From positions 590,369-654,368 of the forward strand of contig NZ_SJPH01000003.1 in NCBI RefSeq assembly GCF_007859815.1: a stretch of 64,000 nt of DNA, given 5' to 3'. The notes beneath the pieces were generated by a model. The model did no database searches and was not told the origin of the DNA. It was given only the letters and a program-made list of their open reading frames with translations. Source of the stretch: Botrimarina hoheduenensis (lineage in GTDB: Bacteria; Planctomycetota; Planctomycetia; Pirellulales; Lacipirellulaceae). Both the position numbers and the translations under genes were made by a program. Positions within the stretch are counted from its first letter, which is position 1. Each line of letters opens with the position of its first letter. Positions 15,934 through 25,996 of this stretch are shown piece by piece.

Positions 15934-17364
15934 TCAGGCGCGACGACGAGCTTGTCTGCAGACCAATCCGACAAGCACCAGCATGATTGCCGAGGGTTCG
16001 GGAACGGCCTGTGTTCTGAACTTCAATAACCAAACGGCTCCACCATCGACACCAGCGCCAGCCCCCACCGCCAACACTTGCGAACCGTCCCCGGCTAAGT
16101 CGCCGACGAATCCTAAAGCTCGGCCGAACCTTGCTCCGTCGGTCAGCTCGAGCGAATCGAACCCAAAATTATCAGCAGAGCTGATCTTTGCTTCCGACTT
16201 CACCGTGCCATCCGAATTCATGAGGAAGAAGAAGAGGGCGCCTCGGTCCTCCCCACCGTCATCGTCTTTGTTGCTTCCAACCGCGATGTCGGGAATGCCG
16301 TCGCCGTCGAGGTCGCCTAGCGGAGCGACCGTCATTCCAAACAAGTCGTCATCCGACAAGCTCGCGGTAAGCCCCCCCTCGAGTGCAGAGATCTTTTGCA
16401 CGTCGCGGATCGTCAAATCATCGTTGAAGAACAGGGTGTAGAGGGCGCCGGCGTCGGCGCCTCCGTCGTCGTCAAGGTAGGCTCCCACGGCCAATTCATC
16501 GCGACCGTCGCCGTCCAAGTCTCCGATGTTCGCGACGTGCCGACCACCAAATTCGTCCCGGGAGCTCAGTGTTCCGAATGGCAAGTCTGGATCGCTGATC
16601 TTCGTGGTGGACGCGACGGCTCCCCCCTGTTCGAGAGATAGCAACCAAACGGCCCCCTGGTTCGTTCCGCCATCGTCGTCCCTCGGCGCCCCGATCGCGA
16701 TATCGACGAACCCGTCGTTGTTGTAATCGCCGATCGCTCCGGCAGCCGTTCCGAAGAAATCGCCCTCCGAGAGCGGAGAGCCTTGGTTTCCCGGCGTCAG
16801 CCCACCGATGATGTTGCTGATCTTCTGGAAACTTTGCACTGCCCCAGTGCGGTCGAGGAAGAGGTTGTAGATCGCCCCCGCATCAACACTGCCATCGTCG
16901 TCATTGGGGGCGCCAACGGTGAGGTCTTGGATGCCGTCGTTATTCAGGTCGCCGGGCGATGCAAGCGAATAACCAAAGAAGTCGCCCGCGTCCAGCACGC
17001 CGGCCCCGAGCCCCCCGGTGGTTGCGGATATCTTGGTCGTCGATTTCACGGTTAGGTCGGGGTTCATGAACAAGATGTACGCGGCCCCGGCGTCTTCCCC
17101 TCCATCGTCGTCTGATCGCGCTCCTACGACCAAGTCTTTGACGCCATCTAGATCTAAGTCGCCAATCGAGATGACCGATCGCCCGAAGCGATCGCCGTTC
17201 TCCAAGAAACCCCCAGGAAAACCGCCTTCGTCGGAGTCGATCTTCTGGGTCGCCACTGCTTGGAAGGTATTCGCGAGAATCGTTGCTGCTTGTGAGATTT
17301 GCGTTCCTAGAATCGACTGACTGAGCGTGAGAACGAGAACGCCGTAATAGCTATCGCGAGGCAT
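15934..17364 (-). CDS. Integrin-alpha-like FG-GAP repeat protein with PEP-CTERM anchor
   Basis: The 476-residue protein has a signal peptide (GVLVLTLSQSILGTQISQA) and six FG-GAP repeats of about 60 residues. Each contains FG, GDLNxDGxxD and VGAxxDDDGG (for example DRFGRSVISIGDLDLDGVKD and DLFGMTVAPLGDLDGDGIPD). The last repeat has a degraded calcium loop (GDLAGDGSQ). It ends VPEPSAIMLVLVGLVCRQAR plus RR. The regular, acidic repeats predict a calcium-bound beta-propeller displayed on the surface, useful for adhesion or glycan contact (inference). It is convergent with the ASPIC/UnbV gene, has no adjacent co-directional partner, and shows no catalytic motif. Confidence 0.9.
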   Translation of the reverse strand: MPRDSYYGVLVLTLSQSILGTQISQAATILANTFQAVATQKIDSDEGGFPGGFLENGDRFGRSVISIGDLDLDGVKDLVVGARSDDDGGEDAGAAYILFMNPDLTVKSTTKISATTGGLGAGVLDAGDFFGYSLASPGDLNNDGIQDLTVGAPNDDDGSVDAGAIYNLFLDRTGAVQSFQKISNIIGGLTPGNQGSPLSEGDFFGTAAGAIGDYNNDGFVDIAIGAPRDDDGGTNQGAVWLLSLEQGGAVASTTKISDPDLPFGTLSSRDEFGGRHVANIGDLDGDGRDELAVGAYLDDDGGADAGALYTLFFNDDLTIRDVQKISALEGGLTASLSDDDLFGMTVAPLGDLDGDGIPDIAVGSNKDDDGGEDRGALFFFLMNSDGTVKSEAKISSADNFGFDSLELTDGARFGRALGFVGDLAGDGSQVLAVGAGAGVDGGAVWLLKFRTQAVPEPSAIMLVLVGLVCRQARRRA

Positions 17365-17850
17365 GAGCTGAATCCGTAAGAGTCGTGCGAATGATGTGCG
17401 TGTTCAGCATGGGCGTTGGCTCCCAGTTGGACCGCTACCAACGCCGTAACTAAGTACTCTGAACACCTCGGGACTGGGTACCGTTCCGGCTCTTCCTGGA
17501 CTTTTACGAGTTTTCGCCGTCCCTCATGTCGATCCGTGGCCCGGGCAGGGACCGAACCCACTGATTCCACGGCACTTGTTGACTCTTACCCGCCAGGGAA
17601 GCACCTTCCTTGCGGCTTCGCAGCGGTGCTCGAGGCACCCAGGAAGTATTGACTGTCGTGCCCTCAATGAGCCGAGGGCGACCAACGGGAGCCCGGACCA
17701 CGCAGCAGGAAACAAACTCCCCGAGGTGTATTCACCGCGCAACCATCAATACTTGGCGCCGTGCGGGTGGTCGCGTGTCTCATCGACCTTCGCGCTTATC
17801 CACCGCGAGGTGTGGCCGGCCCGATGGCCCCGCCCTCGATCAAGGGTCGC
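17365..17850. other. Intergenic region without recognised gene
   Basis: The 486 bases lie between the FG-GAP gene start and the end of the deiodinase-like gene. They hold the upstream region of the FG-GAP gene. On the minus strand around 17534-17556 there is a tRNA T-arm-like GGGTTCGGTCCC, but no cloverleaf can be folded around it. Confidence 0.4.
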
Positions 17851-19047
17851 TCAGCGCGTTGGTCCGAGACGCTGCACGCGACTTGGTCGATCCCCGCCGC
17901 CGGAGCGTCTCCGTTGGCCTCGATTGAATCCGAACGTCCGAGAGTTCTTATCCTCTGGCTCCAGCGTTAGGGTGTAACGATGTGACTTCGCCTCGCACAA
18001 GGTAGCCGTGCAAGCGTAGTAGTGAAGCGTTACCACGATCTCGCTCGGAGGCTCTTCTGCGGCGATGTCGACCCAAAACTGGCGTGGCTCGGTGTCGCTG
18101 TCACCGGGGCCGCGTTTGGCCTCCGCACCCGCTGGGGTCGCCGCTACGCCCTCGGGAAGGGTGAGTTCGTACTTCATGGCCGGGGCCAGGTTGTTCCACT
18201 TTGCCCCATGAATCGGATCGGGGTAAAAGCCGAGAAACAGTCGGCCTTTACCCGTTTCCAAGAGCTTGGGCTCTCCCTCGGCACGAAGTTTCACGTAGTA
18301 CGTGTCCGCGGGCTTCTCCGCGGTCGTGGACAGAATGACCATGCCCTCAGGACGTTCGACACGCACATCGCTCGGGGCGTTGACTAGCCGAACTCGTTGC
18401 AGCCGAGGCAGGTCTAGCTCATGCACCGACGTCGCGTTCTCGACTGGGCCGACATGCCGCGTCAGCGCACGACGCAGGCCGTCGTCGTTCATTCGGTCGG
18501 CCGCATAGACGATCTCACCAGATGGTGAGATCAAGAACACCGAGTTCGAGTTGGTTCGCATCGTGACACGAAAGGAGTCGTCAATCGCGTCGGCAATCCA
18601 CGGCACGCGTGTGGCAAGTTTCTTCTTCGCTTCGGCGAGGTGCCTCAGCCGTTCGGTTGGATTCTGAGCTTGAACGTAGCCTTCGCGCTCTGGATGCCTG
18701 AGGCTTTGCATCACATAGTAGAAGTTGACTTCTTTGTCGGCGTAGTCGATTGATGCCGCTTCGACTTCGCCGTAGGCACGAAAAAACTCTGGGCAGGTCA
18801 AGCAGCCCGTCTTAAGGACTGTGTACCTGCCATCGATTAGGTCGCGGACCTTGATCGGTTGGCCCGTTTCCGTGAGCACGTCGATGTCTGGTAGCGGCCC
18901 TTCGCTGACGACGATAGGTCGCCGCCCGAAAGCTCTTTGAGCTAAGGCCGTGGTGGTGTCGAGGGACATCGCGATTAGAGTTGGGACGACAGCGATTCGA
19001 AGCAGGAGTCCTCGGTACGAATTGGCTGAGGGGGAAGCAGAATGCAT
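17851..19047 (-). CDS. Exported thioredoxin-fold protein resembling iodothyronine deiodinase, with a DsbD-alpha-like C-terminal domain
   Basis: From an ATG at 19047 the protein is 398 residues with a signal peptide (GLLLRIAVVPTLIAMSLDTT to ALAQ, near residue 37). Residues about 55-200 are thioredoxin-like: YTVLKTGCLTCPEFFRAYGE places Cys85 where deiodinases carry selenocysteine (their GSCTUP motif), with Cys82 three residues before. NFYYVMQSLRHPEREGY parallels the deiodinase YIEEAH region, and SVFLISPSGEIVYAA is a typical later strand. Residues about 230-365 end with VTLHYYACTATLCEAKSHR, whose Cys346/Cys351 pattern resembles the DsbD alpha domain. It is likely a periplasmic thiol oxidoreductase; the substrate is unknown. 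It is the last gene of the YHYH cluster. Confidence 0.75.
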   Translation of the reverse strand: MHSASPSANSYRGLLLRIAVVPTLIAMSLDTTTALAQRAFGRRPIVVSEGPLPDIDVLTETGQPIKVRDLIDGRYTVLKTGCLTCPEFFRAYGEVEAASIDYADKEVNFYYVMQSLRHPEREGYVQAQNPTERLRHLAEAKKKLATRVPWIADAIDDSFRVTMRTNSNSVFLISPSGEIVYAADRMNDDGLRRALTRHVGPVENATSVHELDLPRLQRVRLVNAPSDVRVERPEGMVILSTTAEKPADTYYVKLRAEGEPKLLETGKGRLFLGFYPDPIHGAKWNNLAPAMKYELTLPEGVAATPAGAEAKRGPGDSDTEPRQFWVDIAAEEPPSEIVVTLHYYACTATLCEAKSHRYTLTLEPEDKNSRTFGFNRGQRRRSGGGDRPSRVQRLGPTR

Positions 19048-19227
19048 GGGAGTGTGGCCTTGATAGGGCAGCGAGGTTTGCGTGCTTCGACCGACCTTGC
19101 TGTACGTACCGGCGAGTTGCATAAGCGACCCACAGCTACATAGTCGAGTGTTGCTCAGGCGCTTCAGACGGGTTGGCAAAGCGGACTGACGCCGGTTTGT
19201 CGATCCGGTCTGATTCACCTCTACGCC

Positions 19228-20190
19228 TTACCGGAGACGGACAGGCTTACCGCGGAAGTTCCGCGGCACGACAGGCCAGTCGGTTGTAAGAAAGTAGGCG
19301 TAAGTTCCGGCTGGAAAATCCGGAGTAAGGCAAGTTCGTCCGTTGCATTCGTCTAGCTTTCCGACACCCGGGACAAACTCGTAGTCCTGCACGAAAGTCC
19401 CGTCGTAGGCGCCGCCAGGTGCGTTCTCGCCACCGGGGCGATTACCGCTCTTGAGTCGATAGCTGGAATGCAGCTCGACGATCGCCGATTGAGCGTTGTC
19501 GTGTTCGGCGTATCCGTACTGCGCATAGATCGGAAAACCGTCGGCAGCCCATCCAACTAATGGCGAGTGCTTCTCCGGGCTGTGGCCCAGCTTTCTTAAG
19601 AGGCCGACGGGCAGGCCGTGGTAATGGTACTGCCCGCCCGGCTGGACATGGGCTACGTGCGCGTCCAACCCTAATTCGACAGCACCACTGAGCGCCTCGT
19701 AGTTCCAGTCGAGGGCACGCTCCCCCCGCCAGAATCCCGCTGTTCCCGGATCGAACAGTACGCCGTTGAGAGCCACACCAAACGGCATATTCGGCGGTCC
19801 CGGGCGTGTCGCGGAGTGTAGCGGCGTGGTCTCCTGCGCTGGCTGCGGATCCAGCGGCAAGTTGAAGCGGTAGTGCTGCGCGCGGATCGCGTTGGGGTTG
19901 CCATGGTTCGGGAAGCGTCCGACGAGGTGCTCCGGGATCGCGTTGGCATCGATACGGCGTGCGTCTTGCTCTTCGACAATCGTAATACGACTCTCGGTGG
20001 GTGGGGACTGATCGGCCGGTAGCAGCTGCAGCGGTTTGGCTTCTACCGCTGTCTGCATACGTGGTCCTCGGCGTCCCAGCCGAGGCCCTTGCGCAGACGC
20101 TAAGTCGGACGCCACGAGACAAAAGACGAGCGTGGCGATCAGCAACGAAGGTCGTCTGGAGCAGTCGAAGGTCTTCATCGCGCGATTCAT
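19228..20190 (-). CDS. YHYH domain-containing exported protein
   Basis: Starting at the ATG at 20190 the protein is 320 residues with a signal peptide (SLLIATLVFCLVASDLASAQ). The YHYH-domain core is plain: MPFGVALNGVLFDP, then GGQYHYHGLPVGLL (about residues 189-202), HSPLVGWAADGFPIYAQYGY, DYEFVPGVGKLDECNGRTC and GTYAYFLTTDWPV. The family (PF14240-like) has no settled function; the clustered histidines suggest metal or ligand binding. The CNGRTC cysteine pair is absent from the paralogue at 22566-23945. A start at 20178 is also possible. The gene lies 180 bases upstream of the deiodinase-like gene and 339 bases after the propeller gene, so it may have its own promoter. Confidence 0.85.
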   Translation of the reverse strand: MNRAMKTFDCSRRPSLLIATLVFCLVASDLASAQGPRLGRRGPRMQTAVEAKPLQLLPADQSPPTESRITIVEEQDARRIDANAIPEHLVGRFPNHGNPNAIRAQHYRFNLPLDPQPAQETTPLHSATRPGPPNMPFGVALNGVLFDPGTAGFWRGERALDWNYEALSGAVELGLDAHVAHVQPGGQYHYHGLPVGLLRKLGHSPEKHSPLVGWAADGFPIYAQYGYAEHDNAQSAIVELHSSYRLKSGNRPGGENAPGGAYDGTFVQDYEFVPGVGKLDECNGRTCLTPDFPAGTYAYFLTTDWPVVPRNFRGKPVRLR

Positions 20191-20529
20191 CAGAAGAATA
20201 GGGTCGAGCCACGACGCAAAGTCGTCCCGCAACAAGCAAGCGAAACCACGGATCGCGCCTTCCATGTCAAATTCCAACCCCATTCGATCAAGAGAGTTCC
20301 GGTCCACCTGCGGTAGTCGCCCGAATCTTCCGGAAACCCTCACCCATCGGAAGCGGCGGTGCCGAGGGTTGTCGTCACTCCACGATCGGGGCGTAGTGGG
20401 ACAGCCCAGATAAGGGCGGCCCGGGGGTTCTGGCCGCTGAGGTGGACCCCATCGCTGGACCACCAGCGCGGTAGAACAGTCGTTAGTACGGGAGCGACAC
20501 GCTGCCTGCTGTCAGAGTCGCTCGTGGGA

Positions 20530-21789
<1,260 letters not shown>

Positions 21790-21959
21790 GCGATCAGAAG
21801 TCTCTCTACGGGACGGATAGAAATCGGACCACCGAGCCGCGCCGGCTCGCTCCGGGGCACGAACGGCCCAGAGCGAGTCGGCTTCTCCTAACCGCATCGA
21901 TCGGTCGAAGCGTCAAGCGGCTCGGTATCGTGAGCGAGGACGACCTAAATGAAGCGACT

Positions 21960-22523
21960 CTACTCGGGGCGCTGAGCTCGTTTGGCGCGGCCCTCGCCGC
22001 CAGCGCCACGCTCGCCGCCCCGCGGGCCGTGTGGCGGGCGGGCGTTCCGCAATTGCGTTGCTTGTTCCTCGGTCAGAATCGCCGAAAGACGGCGATCTAC
22101 CTCTGCCTGGAGTTCGACGAGTTGCGCCGTCTGCTGCTCGGTAAGTTGAAGGGACTCCGCGACCGGCTCGGGGAGCACCTGTCCCGGGCGCGGCGGGGGA
22201 CCGCGACGCGGACGCCCCTCTGGCGAGCGTTCCGCTTGCCGATCTTCGCCGCTGCGTCGCTCCCCGCGAGACGAATCCCCACCTCGTTCGCGCCGATCGC
22301 GTTTGCCTTGTGCCTCAAGTGCGTCGGTTAGCTCCCCCTTCGTGACGCTCCCGTCTTGGTCCGCGTCGGCCCGCTCAAAGAGCTCCATGAGCCTCTCCGG
22401 CGCAGGGCCTCCTCGCCCGCCACTGGGAGGACCACCACGCTCGCCGGGTGGTTGGGCAAACAGGAGCCCGGGTGCCAGGAAGGTCAACGTGATGCACGCG
22501 AGTTGAAGTCTGGAGTAGGTCAC
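21960..22523 (-). CDS. Exported EF-hand and LTxxQ-motif (Spy/CpxP-like) protein
   Basis: The 187-residue protein has a signal peptide (LQLACITLTFLAPGLLFAQP), a Gly/Arg/Pro-rich linker, one EF-hand (LFERADADQDGSVTKGEL, about residues 48-65), a very basic low-complexity stretch, and a helical C-terminal part with two LTxxQ elements (SLQLTEQQTAQLVELQAEVD and ILTEEQATQLRN). LTxxQ repeats are known in Spy/CpxP periplasmic chaperones and metal-stress proteins. The combination suggests a small calcium-binding periplasmic helper. It lies 42 bases downstream of the YHYH/PEP-CTERM gene and so probably shares its transcript. Compositional bias makes the homology of the middle part uncertain. Confidence 0.82.
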   Translation of the reverse strand: MTYSRLQLACITLTFLAPGLLFAQPPGERGGPPSGGRGGPAPERLMELFERADADQDGSVTKGELTDALEAQGKRDRRERGGDSSRGERRSGEDRQAERSPEGRPRRGPPPRPGQVLPEPVAESLQLTEQQTAQLVELQAEVDRRLSAILTEEQATQLRNARPPHGPRGGERGAGGEGRAKRAQRPE

Positions 22524-22565
22524 TTCGCTTCTCCTACGGAAAACAATTCTAGTAATCGCCGATGC

Positions 22566-23945
22566 TCACTTCCTGCGACGCACTACTCCCAGCATGCCGA
22601 TGGCGACCAACGCAAGCGATGTCGGCTCGGGAATGTACTGGAAGAAGTATTGGACATCGTTCGGCACGACGATCGGTGTCTGCGGATCGAAGGGCTCGAC
22701 GACTCCGAAGTATTCCGGGCCCACGATGTACGGAAACGCGTACTCGTAGTCGATGTCCGTATCATTGCCGGACATCGCGTCGAGGACATCGAGCGTCAGG
22801 AAGTAGGCCCAGTCTCCATCTGGATCGGACGGATCGGCGAGAATCGCACGCCCGTCGTCGCCGAATTTGACGAAGGTCATGTTGTACTCGTTGAGCGTTC
22901 CCGAACCCTCGTAGTACACGAAGTCTTCAATGAACGAGCCGAGTTCGTAGTCGGCCGTCAAAGGGCCATTGGGCCCGCGTGGTTCATCGACGCCATTGTC
23001 CGCCAGCAATCCGTAACTGGACGTCATCTGAAGGACGATCTGCGAACCGTCATCCTGGATCTCGTAGGCATAGGGCCCGACTACCGGGTAGCCATCGGAG
23101 GCGAAGCCCACGATCGGCGAACCCTGGCTGCCTCCGTTGCCGGGGTCGATTTGCGGCATCAAGCCCGTAGGCGTTTGATGATAGTGGTATTGCCCCAAGA
23201 CGCTCCCGTCGGGGTTGGTCGAGCCGCGGATGGGAGACGAGTGCCCGCCGCCCGGGTCTTCGGCGAGGAAGCCACCGCGAGACCAGAGAGCGTTGGTCGT
23301 CCAAACCTCGGCGCCAGGGCCACCGCGGCCACCGCCACCGAGTTCATTGGTCTGCGCGTCCCAAAACGTGCCGTCCGACTGATTGTAGAAGGCGACGCCG
23401 TTGACCATCACGCCGTTGGGCCCAAGCCCCGTCGCCGTTTTCTGGCCGAGCTCTTCGGTTGGATTCAGGCTGAAGCGGTAGGTCGCGTCGATGTCGCCTG
23501 CTGTGGCAGGATTGCGAGGTTCTCCAGGGATGATCGTGGCGATATCGTGCGACGGGATCCCGGTTGTCCTGATGTACACGTGGTCGGTGTCGTAGGCGAC
23601 CGTGTTCACGTCGGCGAGGATGTTCGATATGTTGTTGTCGGTGTTGGGGTCCCCGGTGCTGAACCCGGTCGAGCCATCCGAAAGCTTCCAGTTCGAGAGA
23701 TACTTCGAAGAAACCGCCGTGCTGAGCGCCGCGGGGCTCGCCGCGTCGTTGCTCGCCACCTCGCTGCTCGCGGTTGTCGGCGCCACCGACAAAGCGATGA
23801 GCCCGCCCGAGTCATCCGACGCTTCGTGGTCGGGCCAGACCCCGTTGGAACCAACGTGGTCGTGCCCTGGGTGAGCCATCGCGGCTCCGATCGACAGGGT
23901 CCATACGGTCGACAAAGCAACGAGTCTCGACACGTTAGATGCCAT
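22566..23945 (-). CDS. YHYH domain-containing PEP-CTERM protein
   Basis: The 459-residue protein has a signal peptide (RLVALSTVWTLSIGAAMA) whose predicted cleavage leaves HPGHDHVG as the mature N-terminus, a histidine-rich start. The YHYH core matches the paralogue at 19228-20190: GVMVNGVAFYN, GQYHYHQTPTGLMPQ, GSPIVGFASDGYPVVGPYAY, ADYELGSFIEDFVYYEGSG and DWAYFLTLDVLD. It ends with IPEPTSLALVAIGMLGVVRR plus RK, a PEP-CTERM anchor, so this copy is likely held at the surface while its paralogue is free. It is the first gene of the five-gene cluster; the promoter should be in the spacer to the right. Confidence 0.9.
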   Translation of the reverse strand: MASNVSRLVALSTVWTLSIGAAMAHPGHDHVGSNGVWPDHEASDDSGGLIALSVAPTTASSEVASNDAASPAALSTAVSSKYLSNWKLSDGSTGFSTGDPNTDNNISNILADVNTVAYDTDHVYIRTTGIPSHDIATIIPGEPRNPATAGDIDATYRFSLNPTEELGQKTATGLGPNGVMVNGVAFYNQSDGTFWDAQTNELGGGGRGGPGAEVWTTNALWSRGGFLAEDPGGGHSSPIRGSTNPDGSVLGQYHYHQTPTGLMPQIDPGNGGSQGSPIVGFASDGYPVVGPYAYEIQDDGSQIVLQMTSSYGLLADNGVDEPRGPNGPLTADYELGSFIEDFVYYEGSGTLNEYNMTFVKFGDDGRAILADPSDPDGDWAYFLTLDVLDAMSGNDTDIDYEYAFPYIVGPEYFGVVEPFDPQTPIVVPNDVQYFFQYIPEPTSLALVAIGMLGVVRRRK

Positions 23946-24413
23946 CAGAAGAAACTCCTGGAGTAGCGCCGGTAAGTGATGATCAGAAAAAAAATCGCAC
24001 GGAGCAACGACCGGCAGGCCTTGTCCGTGGCGGGAACCGTCGCGGCTTGCAAGAACCCTTGCCGACGACCTTGCCTGATAAACACCGCTCTTCGCCCCGG
24101 GTTTCGCGAAAAGAGCAAGAAACGAAGATTGCCCCGCGACAACTCACCGGACGCGACCGCTGACAAGCCGTTAATGCTGAAGCTGTACCGGCACTGGCGC
24201 CACTGATCTAGTGGTATCAAGCCGCAGCGGTTGGACCAGCCGACTTGAGTTGCCCCCGACCCGAACTTGCAGAGGTAGTGATAACCTCGGTACTTGCGTC
24301 ATCACAATGATGACACAATGAGCCGAATGCCGCCGGCCGTCCTCTTGGGGCCCACTTGGCGATCAGCAGACGCCATTTCCGCCATGCCGAACCTTGCTGA
24401 CAACCTACGCAGG
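23946..24413. other. Intergenic region between the YHYH cluster and the insertion sequence
   Basis: About 470 bases contain the upstream region of the YHYH cluster and the former downstream region of thrS. Short frames here lack convincing starts. Nothing else was recognised. Confidence 0.45.
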
Positions 24414-24422
24414 CCGTAAACG
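24414..24422. repeat. Target site duplication, left copy
   Basis: CCGTAAACG directly abuts the left inverted repeat of the insertion sequence and is repeated exactly at 25954-25962. Confidence 0.9.
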
Positions 24423-25953
24423 CGAATGGCACGTAGTTTTCCGCAAGTCGTTACCACGAAGTGACCTACGAAGAAGGGCCTCGCTTGTCTAGATGGGAGT
24501 TGTCACGCAACCCATCCAAGGCAAGGAGGCCCAACGATGCGGAGTGTTACCGATGGACGCTGTCGGAGCCAGATCAGCTTTCTGAGGCGGCAGTTCTTGC
24601 AGGATGGCGAGCTGCCATTCAGCGACGTGCTCTCGAAGGAACTCGTGTCGGAAGCGCTCGCGATCTCGGGCGTTGTTTGGAAGGAGCGGGTCTACTCGCC
24701 ACTGGTGACGCTGTGGGTGTTCCTCGGTCAGGTGCTGAGCGCCGACCACTCGTGCCGTGCGGCCGTCGCTCGCTTGATCGCGCATCGGTTGGCCCGTGGT
24801 GAGAACGAGTGCTCGGCCGAGACGGGGGCCTACTGCCAAGCTCGGAAGCGACTCCCCGAGCAGTTCTTCTCGGCGATCGCCAGCCGAGTGGGTCGCGAGC
24901 TGGACGCCCAAGCTCCTTCCGAGTGGCTGTGGAAGGGACGCCGCGTCTACCTGTTCGACGGCTCCACCGTGTCGATGCCCGACACGCCGGCGAACCAAGA
25001 GGCTTACCCGCAGCACGACGCACAACGGCCGGGGCTCGGCTTCCCGATGGCCCGCATCGCGGCCATCTTCTCGCTCTCTTGCGGGGCGATCCTCGACCTG
25101 GGCGTCTGCCGCTATGCCGGCAAGGGGCAAGGCGAGCTGAGCGTGTTCCGTCGGCTGATGGGCTTCTTCCGGCCGGGAGACGTGGTGCTCACCGACCGCT
25201 TGTACTGTACGTGGCGGGAACTGCTCACGCTCCAGGAGCGTGGCGTCCACGCCGTGTCGCAGCTGCAGGTCATGCGGAAGGCCGACTTCCGCAAGGGCCA
25301 GCGCCTCGGCAAGGGCGATCACCTCGTCGAGTGGCCCAAGCCGAGCACGATCCGTTCGGTCGATTGGCCGACTTACCGTGACCTGCCCGACACGATCACG
25401 GTCCGCGAGTGCCGCGTGGTCATCGGCCAGGCGGGCTTCCGGAACAAGTCGATCGTCGTCGTGACGACGCTGCTCGATCCCGACGAATTCACGAGGGACG
25501 ACCTGGCGGCGCTCTACCGAGCCCGATGGAACGCCGAGCTCGACCTGCGGTCGGTCAAGACGACCATGCAGATGGAGGTGCTGCGGTGCAAGACGCCCGA
25601 GCTGGTGCGCAAGGAGATCTGGACGCACGTGCTCGCCTACAACCTGATCCGCACCGTGATGGCCCAAGCGGCGAGCGAACACGCCCTCCAGCCGCGGTCG
25701 ATCAGCTTCAAAGGCGCGATGCAGACGCTCGAAGCCTTCCGGCCCGTGATCGCTTGTTGCTCACGCCTCCGTCACGAGGCTTACGAACGACTGCTCGACT
25801 GCATCGCAGCCCACGCCGTTGGCGATCGACCTGGGCGATTCGAACCGAGACAGGTCAAGCGAAGGCCCAAGCGATTCCAGTGGATGATGCTCCCCAGGCA
25901 CGAGACCAAACTCCAACTGCTCAAAGAGCTTCGGTAAAACTACGTGCCATTCG
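24423..25953 (+). mobile_element. Complete IS4-type insertion sequence
   Basis: The 1531-bp element is bounded by perfect 18-bp inverted repeats: CGAATGGCACGTAGTTTT at 24423-24440 and its complement at 25936-25953. A 9-bp direct duplication of target DNA flanks it on both sides. It carries one intact DDE transposase gene. Exact ends, intact gene and unmutated duplication indicate a recent insertion. If the flanking G/C is counted into the inverted repeat (19 bp) the duplication would be 7 bp. It lies just beyond the thrS stop codon and disrupts no recognisable gene. Confidence 0.95.
24537..25937 (+). CDS. IS4 family DDE transposase
   Basis: The 466-residue transposase starts at an ATG preceded by AAGGAGG eight bases upstream. 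The DDE triad is visible: the first Asp in VYLFDGSTVSMPDTP (about residue 142), the second in DVVLTDRLYCTW (about 220), and the Glu in YRARWNAELDLRSVKTTMQM (about 338), the Y-R-E-K-like box of the IS4 group. It would cut and join DNA at the element's inverted repeats. There is no frameshift or internal stop, so it is probably active. The basic C-terminus (RQVKRRPKRFQW) fits DNA binding. Confidence 0.96.
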   Translation: MRSVTDGRCRSQISFLRRQFLQDGELPFSDVLSKELVSEALAISGVVWKERVYSPLVTLWVFLGQVLSADHSCRAAVARLIAHRLARGENECSAETGAYCQARKRLPEQFFSAIASRVGRELDAQAPSEWLWKGRRVYLFDGSTVSMPDTPANQEAYPQHDAQRPGLGFPMARIAAIFSLSCGAILDLGVCRYAGKGQGELSVFRRLMGFFRPGDVVLTDRLYCTWRELLTLQERGVHAVSQLQVMRKADFRKGQRLGKGDHLVEWPKPSTIRSVDWPTYRDLPDTITVRECRVVIGQAGFRNKSIVVVTTLLDPDEFTRDDLAALYRARWNAELDLRSVKTTMQMEVLRCKTPELVRKEIWTHVLAYNLIRTVMAQAASEHALQPRSISFKGAMQTLEAFRPVIACCSRLRHEAYERLLDCIAAHAVGDRPGRFEPRQVKRRPKRFQWMMLPRHETKLQLLKELR

Positions 25954-25962
25954 CCGTAAACG
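25954..25962. repeat. Target site duplication, right copy
   Basis: CCGTAAACG follows the right inverted repeat and is identical to 24414-24422. Confidence 0.9.
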
Positions 25963-25996
25963 CCGAAGCTCCTCAGGCCTGACCGCGTCGTGGCGC

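Noticed and set aside
17530..17610. tRNA-like T-arm (GGGTTCGGTCCC) on the minus strand
   Set aside because: The arm has wobble pairs, and no acceptor, D-arm or anticodon stem can be folded around it.
18780..18810. Selenocysteine at the deiodinase-like active site
   Set aside because: The codon at the matching place is TGC, not TGA, so cysteine is used.
22356..23966. Very long plus-strand frame opposite the YHYH/PEP-CTERM and EF-hand genes
   Set aside because: It covers two well-supported minus-strand genes and has arginine/valine-rich antisense composition with no domain.
24489..25682. Long minus-strand frame within the insertion sequence
   Set aside because: It is antisense to the intact transposase and shows no transposase accessory motif.
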